Made by a program: the position numbers and the translations under genes. From contig PUQB01000131.1 in the NCBI GenBank assembly GCA_003024785.1, forward strand, positions 124,001 through 188,000: DNA of 64,000 nucleotides, read 5' to 3'. The stretch is from Selaginella tamariscina (Eukaryota; Streptophyta; Lycopodiopsida; Selaginellales; Selaginellaceae). This document shows positions 21,371 to 33,112 of the stretch, piece by piece. The notes under the pieces were generated by a model that did not search any database, was not told the DNA's origin, and was given only the letters and a program-made list of their open reading frames with translations. Position 1 is the stretch's first letter. Each line of letters starts with the position of its first letter.

Positions 21371-21845
21371 AGCAATTACAAAATTATAAAATATCATATA
21401 TTTTATTCATAATTATTATAAACTCTTTAATAATAGTACCAAATTGTTTACTTAACTATATAAATTTAAAAAATGATATGGAAGATTGACTATATTATTA
21501 TAGGATTTTATATATTATTTATTACTACAAATTTTTAATTAATAATGTTATATTTAAATATTAATATTTTAATAACAACATCAATATTTATATAATGTAC
21601 CTCTTATGCTCTTCCTTAATTGTTATATTAGGCAATATATTATATAATTTAATACCTTCTACTTTTATAATGTTATTAATTTTTGTTCAATGAATGCTAT
21701 AATTTATTAAAGGGTAGAATACAAAATAGAATATTCTAAAGAATATTCTATTTTCAAACATATATTCTAAAGAATATTCCTTTAATATTAGAAAATGCTA
21801 ATTAAATAGCTAAAATTGCTAATTATTAGGAAATGGGACTATAGC
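21371..21845. other. Right subterminal region of element B
   Basis: AT-rich 3' flank of the transposase gene. Near 21,720-21,785 it has three AGAATATTCT-type palindromes, matching the GAATATTC motifs of the left subterminal region. No other gene is seen. Confidence 0.6.
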
Positions 21846-21870
21846 CATGCCCATTTTAGTTACACTTGCA
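21846..21870 (-). repeat. Right terminal inverted repeat of element B
   Basis: Reverse-complemented it begins TGCAAGTGTAACTAAAATGG and continues GGCATG, matching the left end apart from one gap and two substitutions. ATCTA follows at once (21,871-21,875). Confidence 0.85.
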
Positions 21871-21875
21871 ATCTA
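21871..21875. repeat. Target-site duplication ATCTA (right)
   Basis: Perfect match to 8,535-8,539 on the other side of the element. Confidence 0.8.
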
Positions 21876-22786
21876 CTTAGTGTTCATTCAATAAATCTAT
21901 TCCTAGTAAGAATTAATTCAAATCAAATCTATTACCAGTGCATAGCGATATTCGTTTGCAACTAATTTTTTATTCTTTATAACATTAATTAATTATCGAG
22001 TAGATATAAGCTAATATACATTTTTAACAAACTGATGTGGAAATCAAGTAACTTGACCTATATCTAGGTGCCGCAATCAATAGTTTTATATATCACATGT
22101 CTTAATTGTCACATTGTGTTCATCCTTAAGAGCACAACATATTATATGTCATTTAATAATTCTTAACTTTTTATTTCACTAAATTTAAATATTGAATTTT
22201 AAAATATATTTCTTATAATAAGAATCTCTTTGAACTCGTAATATTGCATATTTTTGTATTATTATATTTATTTTCAACTCTCAAACTAATTACATAAACG
22301 TTCCCCCAACACTTTACTAAAGTATAGCATTTTCACTCATTCAAGTAATTAGAGTTTGACAAACACTTTCAACCAATTCCATAAATAATTGCAATCTTGA
22401 TATTAATATAATTGAGCTCATAACCATCAATTAACCTTTAAATCCTGAGTTTATCAATAAGTTATTAATAACTTTATAATCATATTAATTTATCGAAATA
22501 CAAGAATTGTAATATGAACATGGACTTAATTAATAAGAATCTAACTTTAATTTTGAAATGGAACATAATATTACTTTTAATATTTTGAAGAACCATTCAA
22601 GGAATAAAAGAATTATGAATAAGCATTTGGTTGATTAAGTAATTTAGTAAAATACTAACCTCCACATTAATGCCATCATGACATTGAAGTGTTATACGCT
22701 TAGTTATATCTCATAATTCAATTAAACTCCTTAAAGATATTTGATTCAATACATCAAATTAAAATACACCACCCATTTTAAACACC
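21876..22786. other. AT-rich spacer, no gene seen
   Basis: Single-copy AT-rich sequence between element B and the first chromovirus. No supported frame, RNA or repeat. Confidence 0.6.
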
Positions 22787-23163
22787 TGTCATGACCTTGT
22801 GCAAAGGGTGAAACCTTTAGAACAAGGGCGGAACCTTTGAGCTGAAAGGAGGAGATTGTATTCAAGTGAAAAATGAATACAAAATGAAACACAAGGCCAA
22901 AGACTGGTGTTGAATGATTTTAAGAAACCTGGAACTAGAACCCTGTTTATATATCTGAGGTCATGAGGATTGTGTGGTTCACAACTGGTCTGGAATGTGT
23001 GGTCCACAACTGGTCTGGAACATGCGTATGAATATATGCCTTGTTGTTAATGGTGTAATTTAGTATCCATGATCATACGGACAAGTTGAATACATATGTG
23101 TGTTAGCAGAAAGGTCTCGAGTTCAAGTCATGTGAAAGACAAAAATAACCCATGATCCTTACA
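22787..23163 (-). repeat. 3' LTR of the minus-strand chromovirus
   Basis: On the element strand it begins TGTAAGGATC, ends CATGACA and is preceded by a purine-rich GAAGGGGGAT tract. It matches 27,781-28,178, which has an extra internal duplication and lacks a few terminal bases. Confidence 0.85.
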
Positions 23164-26100
23164 TTATCCCCCTTCGATGACGAGCACCGCGCGTCACTGG
23201 TCCAGGCTTTGCAAGATATCGATGATGGAACTCGGCAACAAGATTATGAGCATGAAAAAGATGAGCAGCATGCTCCCAAGTGCGTTCGCTGGATGGATAA
23301 TCGACCCAATCCACGAAATAGTGAAGCTGACCATGAACAAGCTTGGAGTCAAGAATTGCAGCAACCTCGAACTCAGGTTCACCAGTAACTATAACCGGAG
23401 GAGGTGGTGGATAAGGCTCCAACAAAGAAACATTGAACACGAGATGGATCTGGATGGTTGGTGGAAGCTCGAGACGAAACGTCACATCAGAGAGTCTCTC
23501 GATGATGAAAAATGGGCCCAAGCGTTGATAGTCCAGCTTGTCATAGGGACGTGTGGTTGGCCAATGACGCCGGAGGAGCCACACTTGGTCACCAACTGTG
23601 AATGCTGAAGGAGAGGAACGGGAACGATCAGCAGCTTGTTGTTGCAAATCCTAAGCGCATTGAAGATGATGCTGCACTTCTTCATGGACATGTTGGAGAT
23701 GCTCAACACGATCATCGGCAATAGTGGTAAGGCCAGGAACCACGGGCAAGCTGTAGGACCAGCAAGGATGAACACCAAAGAACGCAAAAAATGGCAACAC
23801 ACCTATGGATGAGTGTGTTGTGTTGTTGTACGCGAACTCGGCAGTAGGAAGAAGATCGACCCAATCATCTTGCAGATGAGAAATGAAACATCAGAGATAT
23901 TGTTCTAGAGTCTTTGTTGTACGCGAACTTGGCAACAGGAAGGAGATCGACCCAATCATCTTGCAGATGAGAAATAAAACCTGAAGATATTGTTTCAAAG
24001 TCTAAATCGTGCGCTCCATTTGGCCATCTGTTTCAGGATGATGTGCAGTAGATAGCTTCCCGGTGATACGTAGCCGATCCAGGAATCTTCACCAGAATGC
24101 CGAAGTGAACTGGGGACCTAGATTAGTGACAAGTTCATCAGGAAGACCATGAAGATGGAACACCTCCCGGTACACCAGATCTGCAGCATTAGGACCCGAA
24201 CATGTTTTTGTTACAAACAAAGTGCGCCATCTTAGAGAACCGATCAAAATGACTAGGACAGCATCAAACCCTTAGAAGGTGGTAAATCATGAGGAAATCC
24301 ATGGTGATGGAGACCATGGCTGCTGAGCAATAGGAAGAGGCTGTAGTAGTCCAACCGGTCGATGACAGGAAGCTTTGTACGCTGGCACGTGTCACAAGAT
24401 CGCACAAATTTCTCAACATACATGCAAGCCGAGGCACCAGAACACACGTTGTACTGCTCGATCGTCTTCCGAATGCCAAAATGTCCCAGCTGTGTTGTCA
24501 TGGCAGTGTTGGACAACTTGCAACCTCAGTTCTCCGTCCGGAACATAGATTTGGATGTGGTGGTACAACAACCCATTATGAAGATGGAAAGCAGCATAAT
24601 CTCGTAGTTGTGACCCTGAAACAATGGTGAACTCGTCGAACATGTGCAAGGACATCACGAGCAAACTCGTCTTGAGAGATTTTCGATTAGATCCAAAAAC
24701 AAGTGTCAACTGGAGCAGAAGAACGGGAAAGCGCGTTTACCAAAACTGTCGAGCTCAGGATGACTTGTTCTTGTTGATCAAATCGGATTTCACCTGGTAC
24801 TGGAGCTAGGTAATTGCGACGAGATAAGCATCTGCTTTGCCATTTAGACGACCGGGACGATGAATAATCACGTATCGAACCGGGACAAAGACTGTGCCCA
24901 TCGCGCCTGACACCATTGAGAACTCGTGCTGTTGCTAGTACTGGAGGTTTTTGATCACAATACACCTTAACCACATGCGGGGAACCTTCAAGGAATCTGT
25001 GCCACTCCTCAAAGGCATCGACGATCGCCAACAGCTCCTTGTTGTAGACATCATAGTTGATCTCAGGTGCAGTGAACTTGCGAGGAATGAAAGCAATGGG
25101 ATGGAGAAGATGATCTGGACCTTCTGGGACAACACTCCACCAATGGCGAAGTCAGAGGCATCAGCTTCCACAAATATGGCTTCGCAGGGTCAGGATTAAG
25201 AACAGGTGCCAGGTGAACGCCTTCTTTAGGAACTCGAACGCCTCCTCAGCCTCAGAGGACCAGACAAATGGAACATCCTTGCCAGTCAACTTCGTCAATG
25301 GCAATGCAATCTTGGAGAAATCCCGAACGAAACGTCGATAGAAGTTCGCAAACCCGAGGAAACATCGAACATCACGAACATTTGATGGTCTCTCCCACTC
25401 CAATACAGTCCGGACTTTTGCAGGATCCATGTGAACACCTTCAGCTGAAATGATGTACCCCAGGAACTCGACAGACTGCTGACTGAAAGAGCACTTCTCC
25501 AACTTGGCAAACAAGTGGTGCTTCCGGAGCTCTCCAAGACTAACCGTACATGCCGTTCGTGTTCTTCTCGAGTCTTGGAAAATATCAGGATGTCGTCTAG
25601 GTACATGATGACAAACAAATCCAAGAAGTCCCGGAAAATATCGTTAGCCATGTGCTGGAACACAGCAGGTGCATTTGTCAGGCCGAACGGCATTACTACG
25701 TACTCGAAATGTCCGTAGCGTGTACGGAAAGCTGTTTTCCACTCGTCCCCTTCTCGAATTCGGATGAGATTGTACGCTCCTCTTAAATCGATCTTTGTGA
25801 AGTACGGGCACCAGAAAGACGTTCGAGCATGTCGGAGACGAGCGGAGAGGATACTTGTTTGGAATGGTGACCTTATTCAGATCTCGGTAGTCCACCACGA
25901 GCCGGAGACTTCCATCCTTCTTGGAAACAAAGAATACTGGGCACCAGCCGGTGATCGAATGACGGATAAATCCGGTGACAAGATTCTCCTCAATGTATTT
26001 CCTCAATGTCTCCAACTCTGTTGGTGAGAGACCGTAAATGGGACCGGAGGACGGCTGCTTACCCTCAACGAGATCGATAGGACAGTCGTACTCACGGTGC

Positions 26101-27780
26101 GGTGGCAAGGCAGAAGCTTTCTTTTTGTCGAAGACGTCTGCAAATCGGCATACTGCTTTGGTAAGGCAGAGGAGGAACAGAAACATCCTTAGCAGAGCAG
26201 GGATAGACTTTGATCGCGAACACGGACTGGGTCATGTCGGCTATCTTTCTTGAACTGCTTCAAGGTGATATGCGAGACTTGAAGTGGAGGAGGAACTGGA
26301 ACAGGATCGGAATCAAAGAGTGTGGCTGGAGTTGAAACAGCTGGGAAACTGTTCATGAAACGTTCTCTCCAACCAGGATCCACCAACTCGATCCACGGCA
26401 AACCAAGGATAATCGTAGAGTCTGGAATAGAAACAACACTGAAGGAGATGTTGCACACAGCACCGCAAGCAACGACCTCAACGAACTCTGTCATTTATTA
26501 CCGCTCCAGATTTGATATCTCGTCCATCAACGACCCGTACAGAACCAGGAGTCTTCAAAGGATGTAGACGATCCCGTGCTTGACAGCAAAATTCTTGTCG
26601 ATGAAATTTGTGTTCGCTCCGCTATCCACCAAAGCTTTACCAGAGAACTCCACCTCTGGTCTTCAGCTGCACCGGAACATGGAACGGCTTGCACACCTTC
26701 GTGGATGGAATGGATCCAAGATGAGGAAGGGAAGATGTTTGAGTGAAGAGCCTTGAGGAACATGAGTTGTTCCACGGCAATCCAGGGACGGCTCCTATTC
26801 GGGCTGGATCTTCTCGTTTCCCGGCAGCACAGCAAGGGCCACTTCACGAGCTTGTTTTGGACGTCATGACAATTCTCCAACTTGTGGTACGGGTCCCCAC
26901 AGTACAACAAAGCTTGTACTGAATCCGCTTCTGGTTTCGTTGGCAAAAGCTTGCCTCGACGTGATCGCCCTAATTCCATCGGGATGGTTCTACTGAGGAA
27001 GATGATGATCAAGATGAGAACAGGACTGCAGAAATGGAAGAAGACGGCACGAAGAAAGAAGGATGCCGACGTTCTTGTTTCCTCGATCAACCGGTTGTCA
27101 CAACGAATTGCCAACTCGATCATGCTGGTGAGGGTTTTGGAACAAAATTCAGCAACATGTCTTTGATCGTCCTGCAACCCCGACCGAAAACCTCCTTGAG
27201 AGCACGATCTCCCCAGTGACATCACAAGCAAGAGTTGAAACTTCGATGCGTACTCTGCTACCGACATACCCCTTGGTGAAGCTGAGAGTTTGGTGATGGC
27301 AGCACTCTCACGATCCACGTCACTGAACATCGCCGTGAACCGTTCCACAAACTCCTCAAAATTCCCAAGGATCGGATCATTGTTCTCCAGCAAGGCTGAG
27401 AACCATGAAAGAGCAGAACCAGAAAGCAGCGACCCATCAATCCACCTTAATGGTTCTGTGCTGTAGCGCCTCGGCTGCATCACGATCCACAGACGAACTT
27501 GATTGAGAAAACCTCGGAACTTCGATCGGGTACCATCGAACTTTTCGGGCATGCTGATCTTTCGGCTCTGGAGAATTCGCACACTGTCGGAGCTGATCAT
27601 TCTCCAGGTGTAGTTGTTCGAGCTGCTGCTGGAGGGCAGCAACTTGCTCATGAAGAGCATGCTCGGACATGATGAGTCGAAGAAGAAAATCAAAAAAAAA
27701 AAAGAAAGAAAAAAAGAGAAAGAAAGAAAATGGGATCGATGACAAGCAGGAGAGCTTGTCACTACCTTAGAATCATTCAA

Positions 27781-28178
27781 ACTGTCACGACCTTGTGCAA
27801 AGGTGAAACCTTTAGAACAAGGGTGGAACCTTTGAACTGAAAGGAGGTATTCAAGAGAGAAATGAATATAAAAATGAATGATTCTGAGAAACCTGGAATT
27901 ATAACCTTGTTTATATATCTGAGGTCCTGAGGATTGTGTGGTCCACAACTGGTCTGGAATGTATGGTCCACAACTAGTCTGGAACATGCGTATGAATATA
28001 TGCCTTGCTGTTGATGGTGTAATTTAGCATCCAGGATCATACGGACGAGTTGGCTGTATTTAGCCCCATGAATAAACTTCTAACATTCCCACATACGAAC
28101 GAGTTGGCTAACACATATGTGTGTCAGCGGAAAGGTCTCAGGTTCAAGTCCTGTGAAAAGTAAAAAATAACTCATGAG
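27781..28178 (-). repeat. 5' LTR of the minus-strand chromovirus
   Basis: Matches 22,787-23,163 and begins at TGTCACGACC. It has an added stretch around 28,050-28,115 where the ACGGACGAGTTGGCT part is partly duplicated. No clear target duplication remains. Confidence 0.8.
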
Positions 28179-28228
28179 CAAAGTGTTGAACTCAGATTCA
28201 TTTGAGTTTTTATATCCCACAAGTATAG

Positions 28229-28374
28229 TTACTTCATGTGATCCTACTTGAGTTGTAATATTGAGTGCTCATGTTTTAATATTCATTAGATATTATAAGT
28301 ATTACTTCATGTGATCCTACTTGAGTTGTAATATTGAGTGCTCATGTTTTAATATTCATTAGATATTATATTAT
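28229..28374 (+). repeat. Tandem duplication of 73 bp
   Basis: Two practically identical 73-base units, each beginning TTACTTCATGTGATCCTACT. Identity this high points to a recent local duplication. Confidence 0.9.
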
Positions 28375-28559
28375 ATTTTGCCAAGTCTTTTATAATTAAT
28401 CTCAAAGAAATAATAAAAAATACTTAAGTATAAATAATAATTGAGGTGATAAGAAACCTCATGTTATCAAACAAGATATCAGACCATATGTTAGAGACCT
28501 TGGATCATGATCATTAAGAAAGAAAACCATCTTTTTGAGATAATTTAGCAACTCATCAT

Positions 28560-29177
28560 TGTCAAGCCACGATCCAGGAACCAGGAAGAGAACAGGATTC
28601 CAAGAACAGGAAGGCTTGACTCAGGAGCATGACCGAGAGCAGATAGGAATAGGAACAGGACGGATCCAGGAGCAAGACAAGATCAAGATAGGATCCGAGA
28701 GCAAGACAGGAAGGTGCAGGACAGGATCTAGGAACAAGATAAAGACAGGACAAGATCCGGGAACAAGACAGGAGCAGGACAGGATCTAGGAGTAGGACAG
28801 GAAACAGGAGTGAGACAGGAGCAAGACAGGAAACAAGACAAGAACAAGACAAGATAAGATTGATCGTAGTAAGACTGGTGTTGATAGTAACTGATTGTAC
28901 AACAATTAGGTCAGAGCTTTTATGCTCACAACTCCAAGAGCTAATCTAGGCATGAGTGCTAAAAGTGGTTATATGCATGCAAAGTGACTGCATTCATGCA
29001 GAGGCTAAGATGAGTCCACATGTCCCTTATCCTCTAGGCATATCCTGTGGCATATTCTGTAGGAATATCCTGCAAACCATATCCTATGTCCGGAATCCTG
29101 GTAGGAATATCCTGTAGGAAAGTTCTGCAACTCATATTCTATATCCGGAATCCTGTATCCTGCATCGGGTCGTGACA
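28560..29177 (-). repeat. Solo LTR of the AGGATAT-rich chromovirus family
   Basis: It starts TGTCAAGCCACGATCC and ends GGGTCGTGACA, the reverse complement of the LTR family at 32,538, 38,124 and 40,284. ATCAT flanks it on both sides (28,555-28,559 and 29,178-29,182), a 5-bp target duplication. No internal part remains, so it is a solo LTR left by recombination. The AGGA/GACAGGA-rich stretch is a simple-sequence part of the LTR, not coding. Confidence 0.88.
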
Positions 29178-29182
29178 ATCAT

Positions 29183-30189
29183 CATATTTTATAAATACTA
29201 AACTAGACTCAAGGAACACTATTAACTATTGAAATATAATCGACAACAAACCCAGGAACACTACAATCTTAAGTTAAGAAAAGTTTTACTTTTTAATATT
29301 TTATAGAATTGAAGATACATACTTCACATTTGCAACACGATGTAGAGTTAAGAAACTGATTTTCTGAATAACTATATTCGACTTTAAGATGAAGTCAATA
29401 TTGAAAACCAACACTAACTTTTAATCCCATTGAATAAGACACATGCACTTAAACTTCCATTAAAAACTTCATTGACAATTCTCAACATAAATTATAAAAT
29501 TAGCAAGTTTTCTTAGTGGAGACCCTTAAATTATATCTTGTTAACCAAGACCTTATTCAAAAGCTTAAACTAATTGATTCTTATAATGCAAACAATTTAA
29601 GTTTAAAAAGTTAATAATGAAATGCATAAGTGTGTGCCAAACACCTTCACTATGCAAGTTTTCATACACTCAATAAACAGAAAAATGTAAACATATGTTT
29701 TTAACAATTTTGTTTCTAGTAGATCAAGCCATCTACCCCAAAATTGCACCAATAAACTACATTATTAAATCCTCTACTGCCATAAATTACATCCCATCTC
29801 CTTCTCATGATCTTACATGAGACACAATTATAAATGGATTAAGTCGAATCAATTAACTTGAAAAAATAGCATGTGCTTACAACTAAATAAGATTTAATGT
29901 TATACTTGTATAAATCAAGAGACTTAAACTCAATAATATAATTAACTTAACTTGTAACTAATGTTATTGAAATAATGCAAACATTAAACAATATTTCGAT
30001 CACATTGCATTTTCGAATCAACTGTTAACATATTGATCATATGTTAATACCTAACTCTCCATCATACCATAAGTTCAACACTATAGCTTACTTATTAAGT
30101 TACACTCTTGAACACATAAGCTATAGTGAGATTCATTTTACACTTTCTATTAGAATTAGTATTCATTTTTATATTTGAATATGCCCCTT
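29183..30189. other. AT-rich spacer, no gene seen
   Basis: AT-rich sequence between the solo LTR and the outer chromovirus. Nothing coding, no clear repeat. Confidence 0.55.
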
Positions 30190-32537
30190 TTTTCTAAAGT
30201 TAAAGATGCACACTTGATCATAAGTCTTTCCCTATTTGAATGCTATTGCCAAAATTGATATTGAACCACACCATTCCATCACTCAAGTTTCTTGTACACA
30301 TTGCCTCAATAATCGAGAACTCAAGAAGTTTGCCCTGTTAGACACTGGTGCAAATGCATGCTTCATGGATGACACTTTTGTAACTCAGCATGGCATTTCG
30401 GTGGTGAAGTTGAAGTGTGCAATTCTTGTAAAGGTTGCAGATGGTCGTTTAATTGCTTCTGGCGCAGTTACTCATGCTACCACACCTCTCTCTTGCACTC
30501 ATGGTGCATTTAACTATTCGATTTCTTTCAACTTGATCAAGACTCGAACGACTCCCATCATTTTGGGCATGCCATGGTTCATGGTTGCAAATTCTCAGAT
30601 CGATTGGAGATCCAGGACACTCACGTTTTTCTCTTCGGCAGCTAGGATTAATTCTGTACCTTCTTACGTGCAGGATATGATCTTAGTGTCTGAGGTAGCA
30701 CAAGCTACAGGATTGACCATGCCTGTTCCTGTATCAGTGTTGAAGATTCCTCCTCGATAGGATTCACCTTATGTCAGTTCATTAACACATCCACAGGCTC
30801 TCTCCACTCCTATAAGTTCACAGATTCTGTACAGGGTTCTTCCAATCCTATATCAGTGTCAAAGGTTCCTCCTCAACAGGTTCCACCTCCTATTAGTTTG
30901 TTAGCACATTCGCAAGCTCTCCTCACTCTTGTGCATTCACAGACTTTTGTACAGGATTCTTCTAATTCTGTACACTCGTCAACATCAGCACATGTTTTCC
31001 CCAATCCTGCTTCTTTTCATTACTCTGCTTCTGTTCCATCCCCCAAGATCCTTCCTCTTTTTCATTCATAGCTCCCTCCTCCTCTCCGAGTTCTTACCAC
31101 TATTATGCATGAACTTGCCACTAATCATGCCTTTTCATCTCTTTGCTTTTCAAGTAACTCCTACGTCCTTTTTACCTCTCCTGTTTTTCAATCTCCTTCT
31201 CCTCCTCCTACTTTTTCCTTGTCATCTAAGTATCACTCCTTCTAAGACATTTTTAATAAGCACAAGGCTGTAGTTCTTCCTATTCACAGGTCCTACGATT
31301 GTCCTATCGATCTTACGGAGGGAAGACTCCACCATTTAGACCAATTTATGCCCTGTCACCTACAGAATTGAAGGTTCTTCGCCAGTACATCGAGGATAAT
31401 TTGGCATCCAGCTTCATTCATCACTCAAGTCCCACGTAGGAGCACCTATCTTCTTTGTCAAGAAGAAAGATGGAAGATTGCGTTGGTTGTGGACTACAGG
31501 GGTTTGAATTAAGTCATCATCCGGAACCGGTACCATTGCCATTGATCTCGGAACTTCTCGATCAGCTACGAGGAGCAAAGGTGTTCACGAAGATCAACTT
31601 ACGAGGGCCTACAATCTTGTACGGATTTGTCCAGGCGATAAGTGGAAGACTGCCTTTTGTACAAGGTATGGACATTTTGAATACACGATGATGCCTTTCG
31701 AACTTACAAATGCCTTAGCCATGTTCCAACACATGGTGAACAACATCTTTCACGACTTCTTGGACCAGTTTGTGGTGATTTACCTCGATGATATTTGATT
31801 TTCTTTAAGGATCATGCAGCACATGACAAGCATGTACGACTAGTTCTACATAAGCTTTACAAGCATGGCCTATATACAAAGTTGGAAAAGTGTTTTTTTG
31901 ACAGGGATACTGTGGAGTTCTTGGGGTACATCATCTCTCCTGCTGGCATTTCCATGGACATGCATAAGGCGAAAACTATTGTGAAGTGGGAGAGGCTCAA
32001 GTTTGTATGAGACGTACAATGTTTCATTAGCTTTGCAAACTTCTACAGGCGATTCATACAGGACTTCTCCAAGCGTGTACTTCCACTCACGAAACTCACC
32101 AAGTGCACAGAGGATTTTCATGATCTGATAAGGCGGAACATGGATTCATAGCACTCAAGGACGCCTTCACGACAGCTCCGATTTTAGTACATTCTGATTC
32201 TTCTCGTCCCTTCTTCGTTGAAGCAGATGCTTCGGACTTTGCAGTAGGTTCTATCTTATCACAAGCTGGAAAAAACAAGTTACTCCATCCTGTACCTTTC
32301 ACTCTCGTAAGTTCTTTTCAGCGGAGATCAATTACGAGATTTTTTGACAAGGAACTCAAGGCCATTGTGGATCGTTGGAGGAGTGGTGACACTTCATGGA
32401 AGATGCTGCACATCCTGTACAAGTTCTTACGGATCACAAGAACCTAGAGGTTTTTTAAACGGCTCAAGTTCCCAGTCAGTGACAGGCTAGGTGGGTGGAA
32501 TTCTTATCATGTTTTGATTTTGTCATTGTCTACAGGC
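30190..32537 (+). mobile_element. Outer chromovirus fossil, left part
   Basis: A Ty3 chromovirus whose 5' part (LTR and most of gag) is absent. Visible are a retropepsin (LLDTGANACFMDD near 30,335), a Pro/Ser-rich linker, reverse transcriptase (about 31,450-31,970) and the start of RNase H. It is cut at 32,537 by a nested member of the same family and resumes at 38,635. Broken many times. Confidence 0.85.
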
Positions 32538-33112
32538 TATCACGACTTGATATAGGATGTAGGATTCCGGATACAGGATAATATACAGGACACAGGATAC
32601 AGGATATGCCCACATGATATGCCTATAGGATATACCTACAGGATATACCTATAGGATATACCTACAGGATATGCCTACAGGATTTGCCTACAGGATATGT
32701 CTACATGATATGCTATAGGATATACCTTTAGGATAAGGGTCACCATTTTTAGCTCATGACTAGATTAGGCTCATGACCAGATTAGCTCTTGGAGTTGTGA
32801 GCATAAAGCTCTGACCTAATTGTTGTACAATTAATTACTATCAACACCAGTCTTTCTATGATTAATCTTGTCTTGTCTTATTCTTGTCTTGCTCCTTGCT
32901 TCCTATTATCTCCTTGTCTTTTCTTAATTCCTGTCCTGCTCCTGGATCTTGTCCTGCCCGTCTTGCTCCTGGATCCTGTCCTGCTCCCGTCTTGCTTCTG
33001 GATCTTGTCCTGCTCCTATTTTGCTCCTGGTTCCTGTCTTGCTCTTGTCTTGTTCCTAGTCCTTGTCATGCTCCTAAGTCAAGCCTCTTTGCTCTTGGAT
33101 CGTGGCTTGACA
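32538..33112 (+). repeat. 5' LTR of the nested chromovirus
   Basis: Begins TATCACGAC (consensus TGTCACGAC) and ends GTGGCTTGACA. It contains many tandem CTACAGGATAT / CTATAGGATAT units near 32,590-32,740 and a TCCTGTCTTGCTC-rich part, both internal simple repeats. Confidence 0.9.

Larger units (their letters stand above)
8540..21870 (+). mobile_element. Element B: 13.3-kb DNA transposon with transposase, ParB-methyltransferase and FCP1-like genes
   Basis: Ends are TGCACGTTGTAACTAAAGTG on the left and, reverse-complemented, TGCAAGTGTAACTAAAATGG on the right, both continuing GGCATG. They are flanked by ATCTA on each side. Both subterminal zones carry GAATATTC-type palindromes. Layout: FCP1-like and ParB/methyltransferase genes leftward, palindrome array I, minisatellite-rich centre, palindrome array II, transposase rightward. 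The design is nearly symmetrical around 16 kb. A DDE-type transposase with 5-bp duplications is not a combination I can assign to a named superfamily; the transposase resembles the group listed as DUF7869. Several frame changes suggest decay or assembly indels. Whether the element still moves cannot be told from this copy. Confidence 0.85.
22787..28178 (-). mobile_element. Ty3 chromovirus fossil, minus strand
   Basis: Read leftward: 5' LTR (27,781-28,178), a gag region (about 27,700-26,900), retropepsin-like and reverse transcriptase regions (about 26,500-25,300; [12 protein letters not shown]-type motif near 25,600), RNase H (about 25,150-24,950), the integrase zinc-binding part (about 24,500-24,350), a chromodomain (about 23,400-23,250), a polypurine tract beside 23,164, and the 3' LTR. 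Chromovirus branch by the C-terminal chromodomain. Broken by several breaks. The LTRs differ by substitutions and indels, so it is not recent. About 5.4 kb, near normal length. Confidence 0.88.

Noticed and set aside
8540-21870. Assignment of element B to the Kyakuja-Dileera-Zisupton group
   Set aside because: A DDE core and methyltransferase-type cargo invite the comparison, but the motifs fit the DUF7869 type better, and a 5-bp rather than 8-bp duplication argues against Zisupton.
8540-21870. Element B as a Maverick/Polinton or other virus-like element
   Set aside because: No polymerase B, integrase, packaging ATPase, protease or capsid genes are seen. It has a single transposase and non-viral cargo.
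28559-28852. Frames of repeated QEQDRIQ or CSCLVP type (also 32,858-33,171 and 38,343-38,668)
   Set aside because: Low-complexity part of an LTR family, present in several LTR copies in either orientation.
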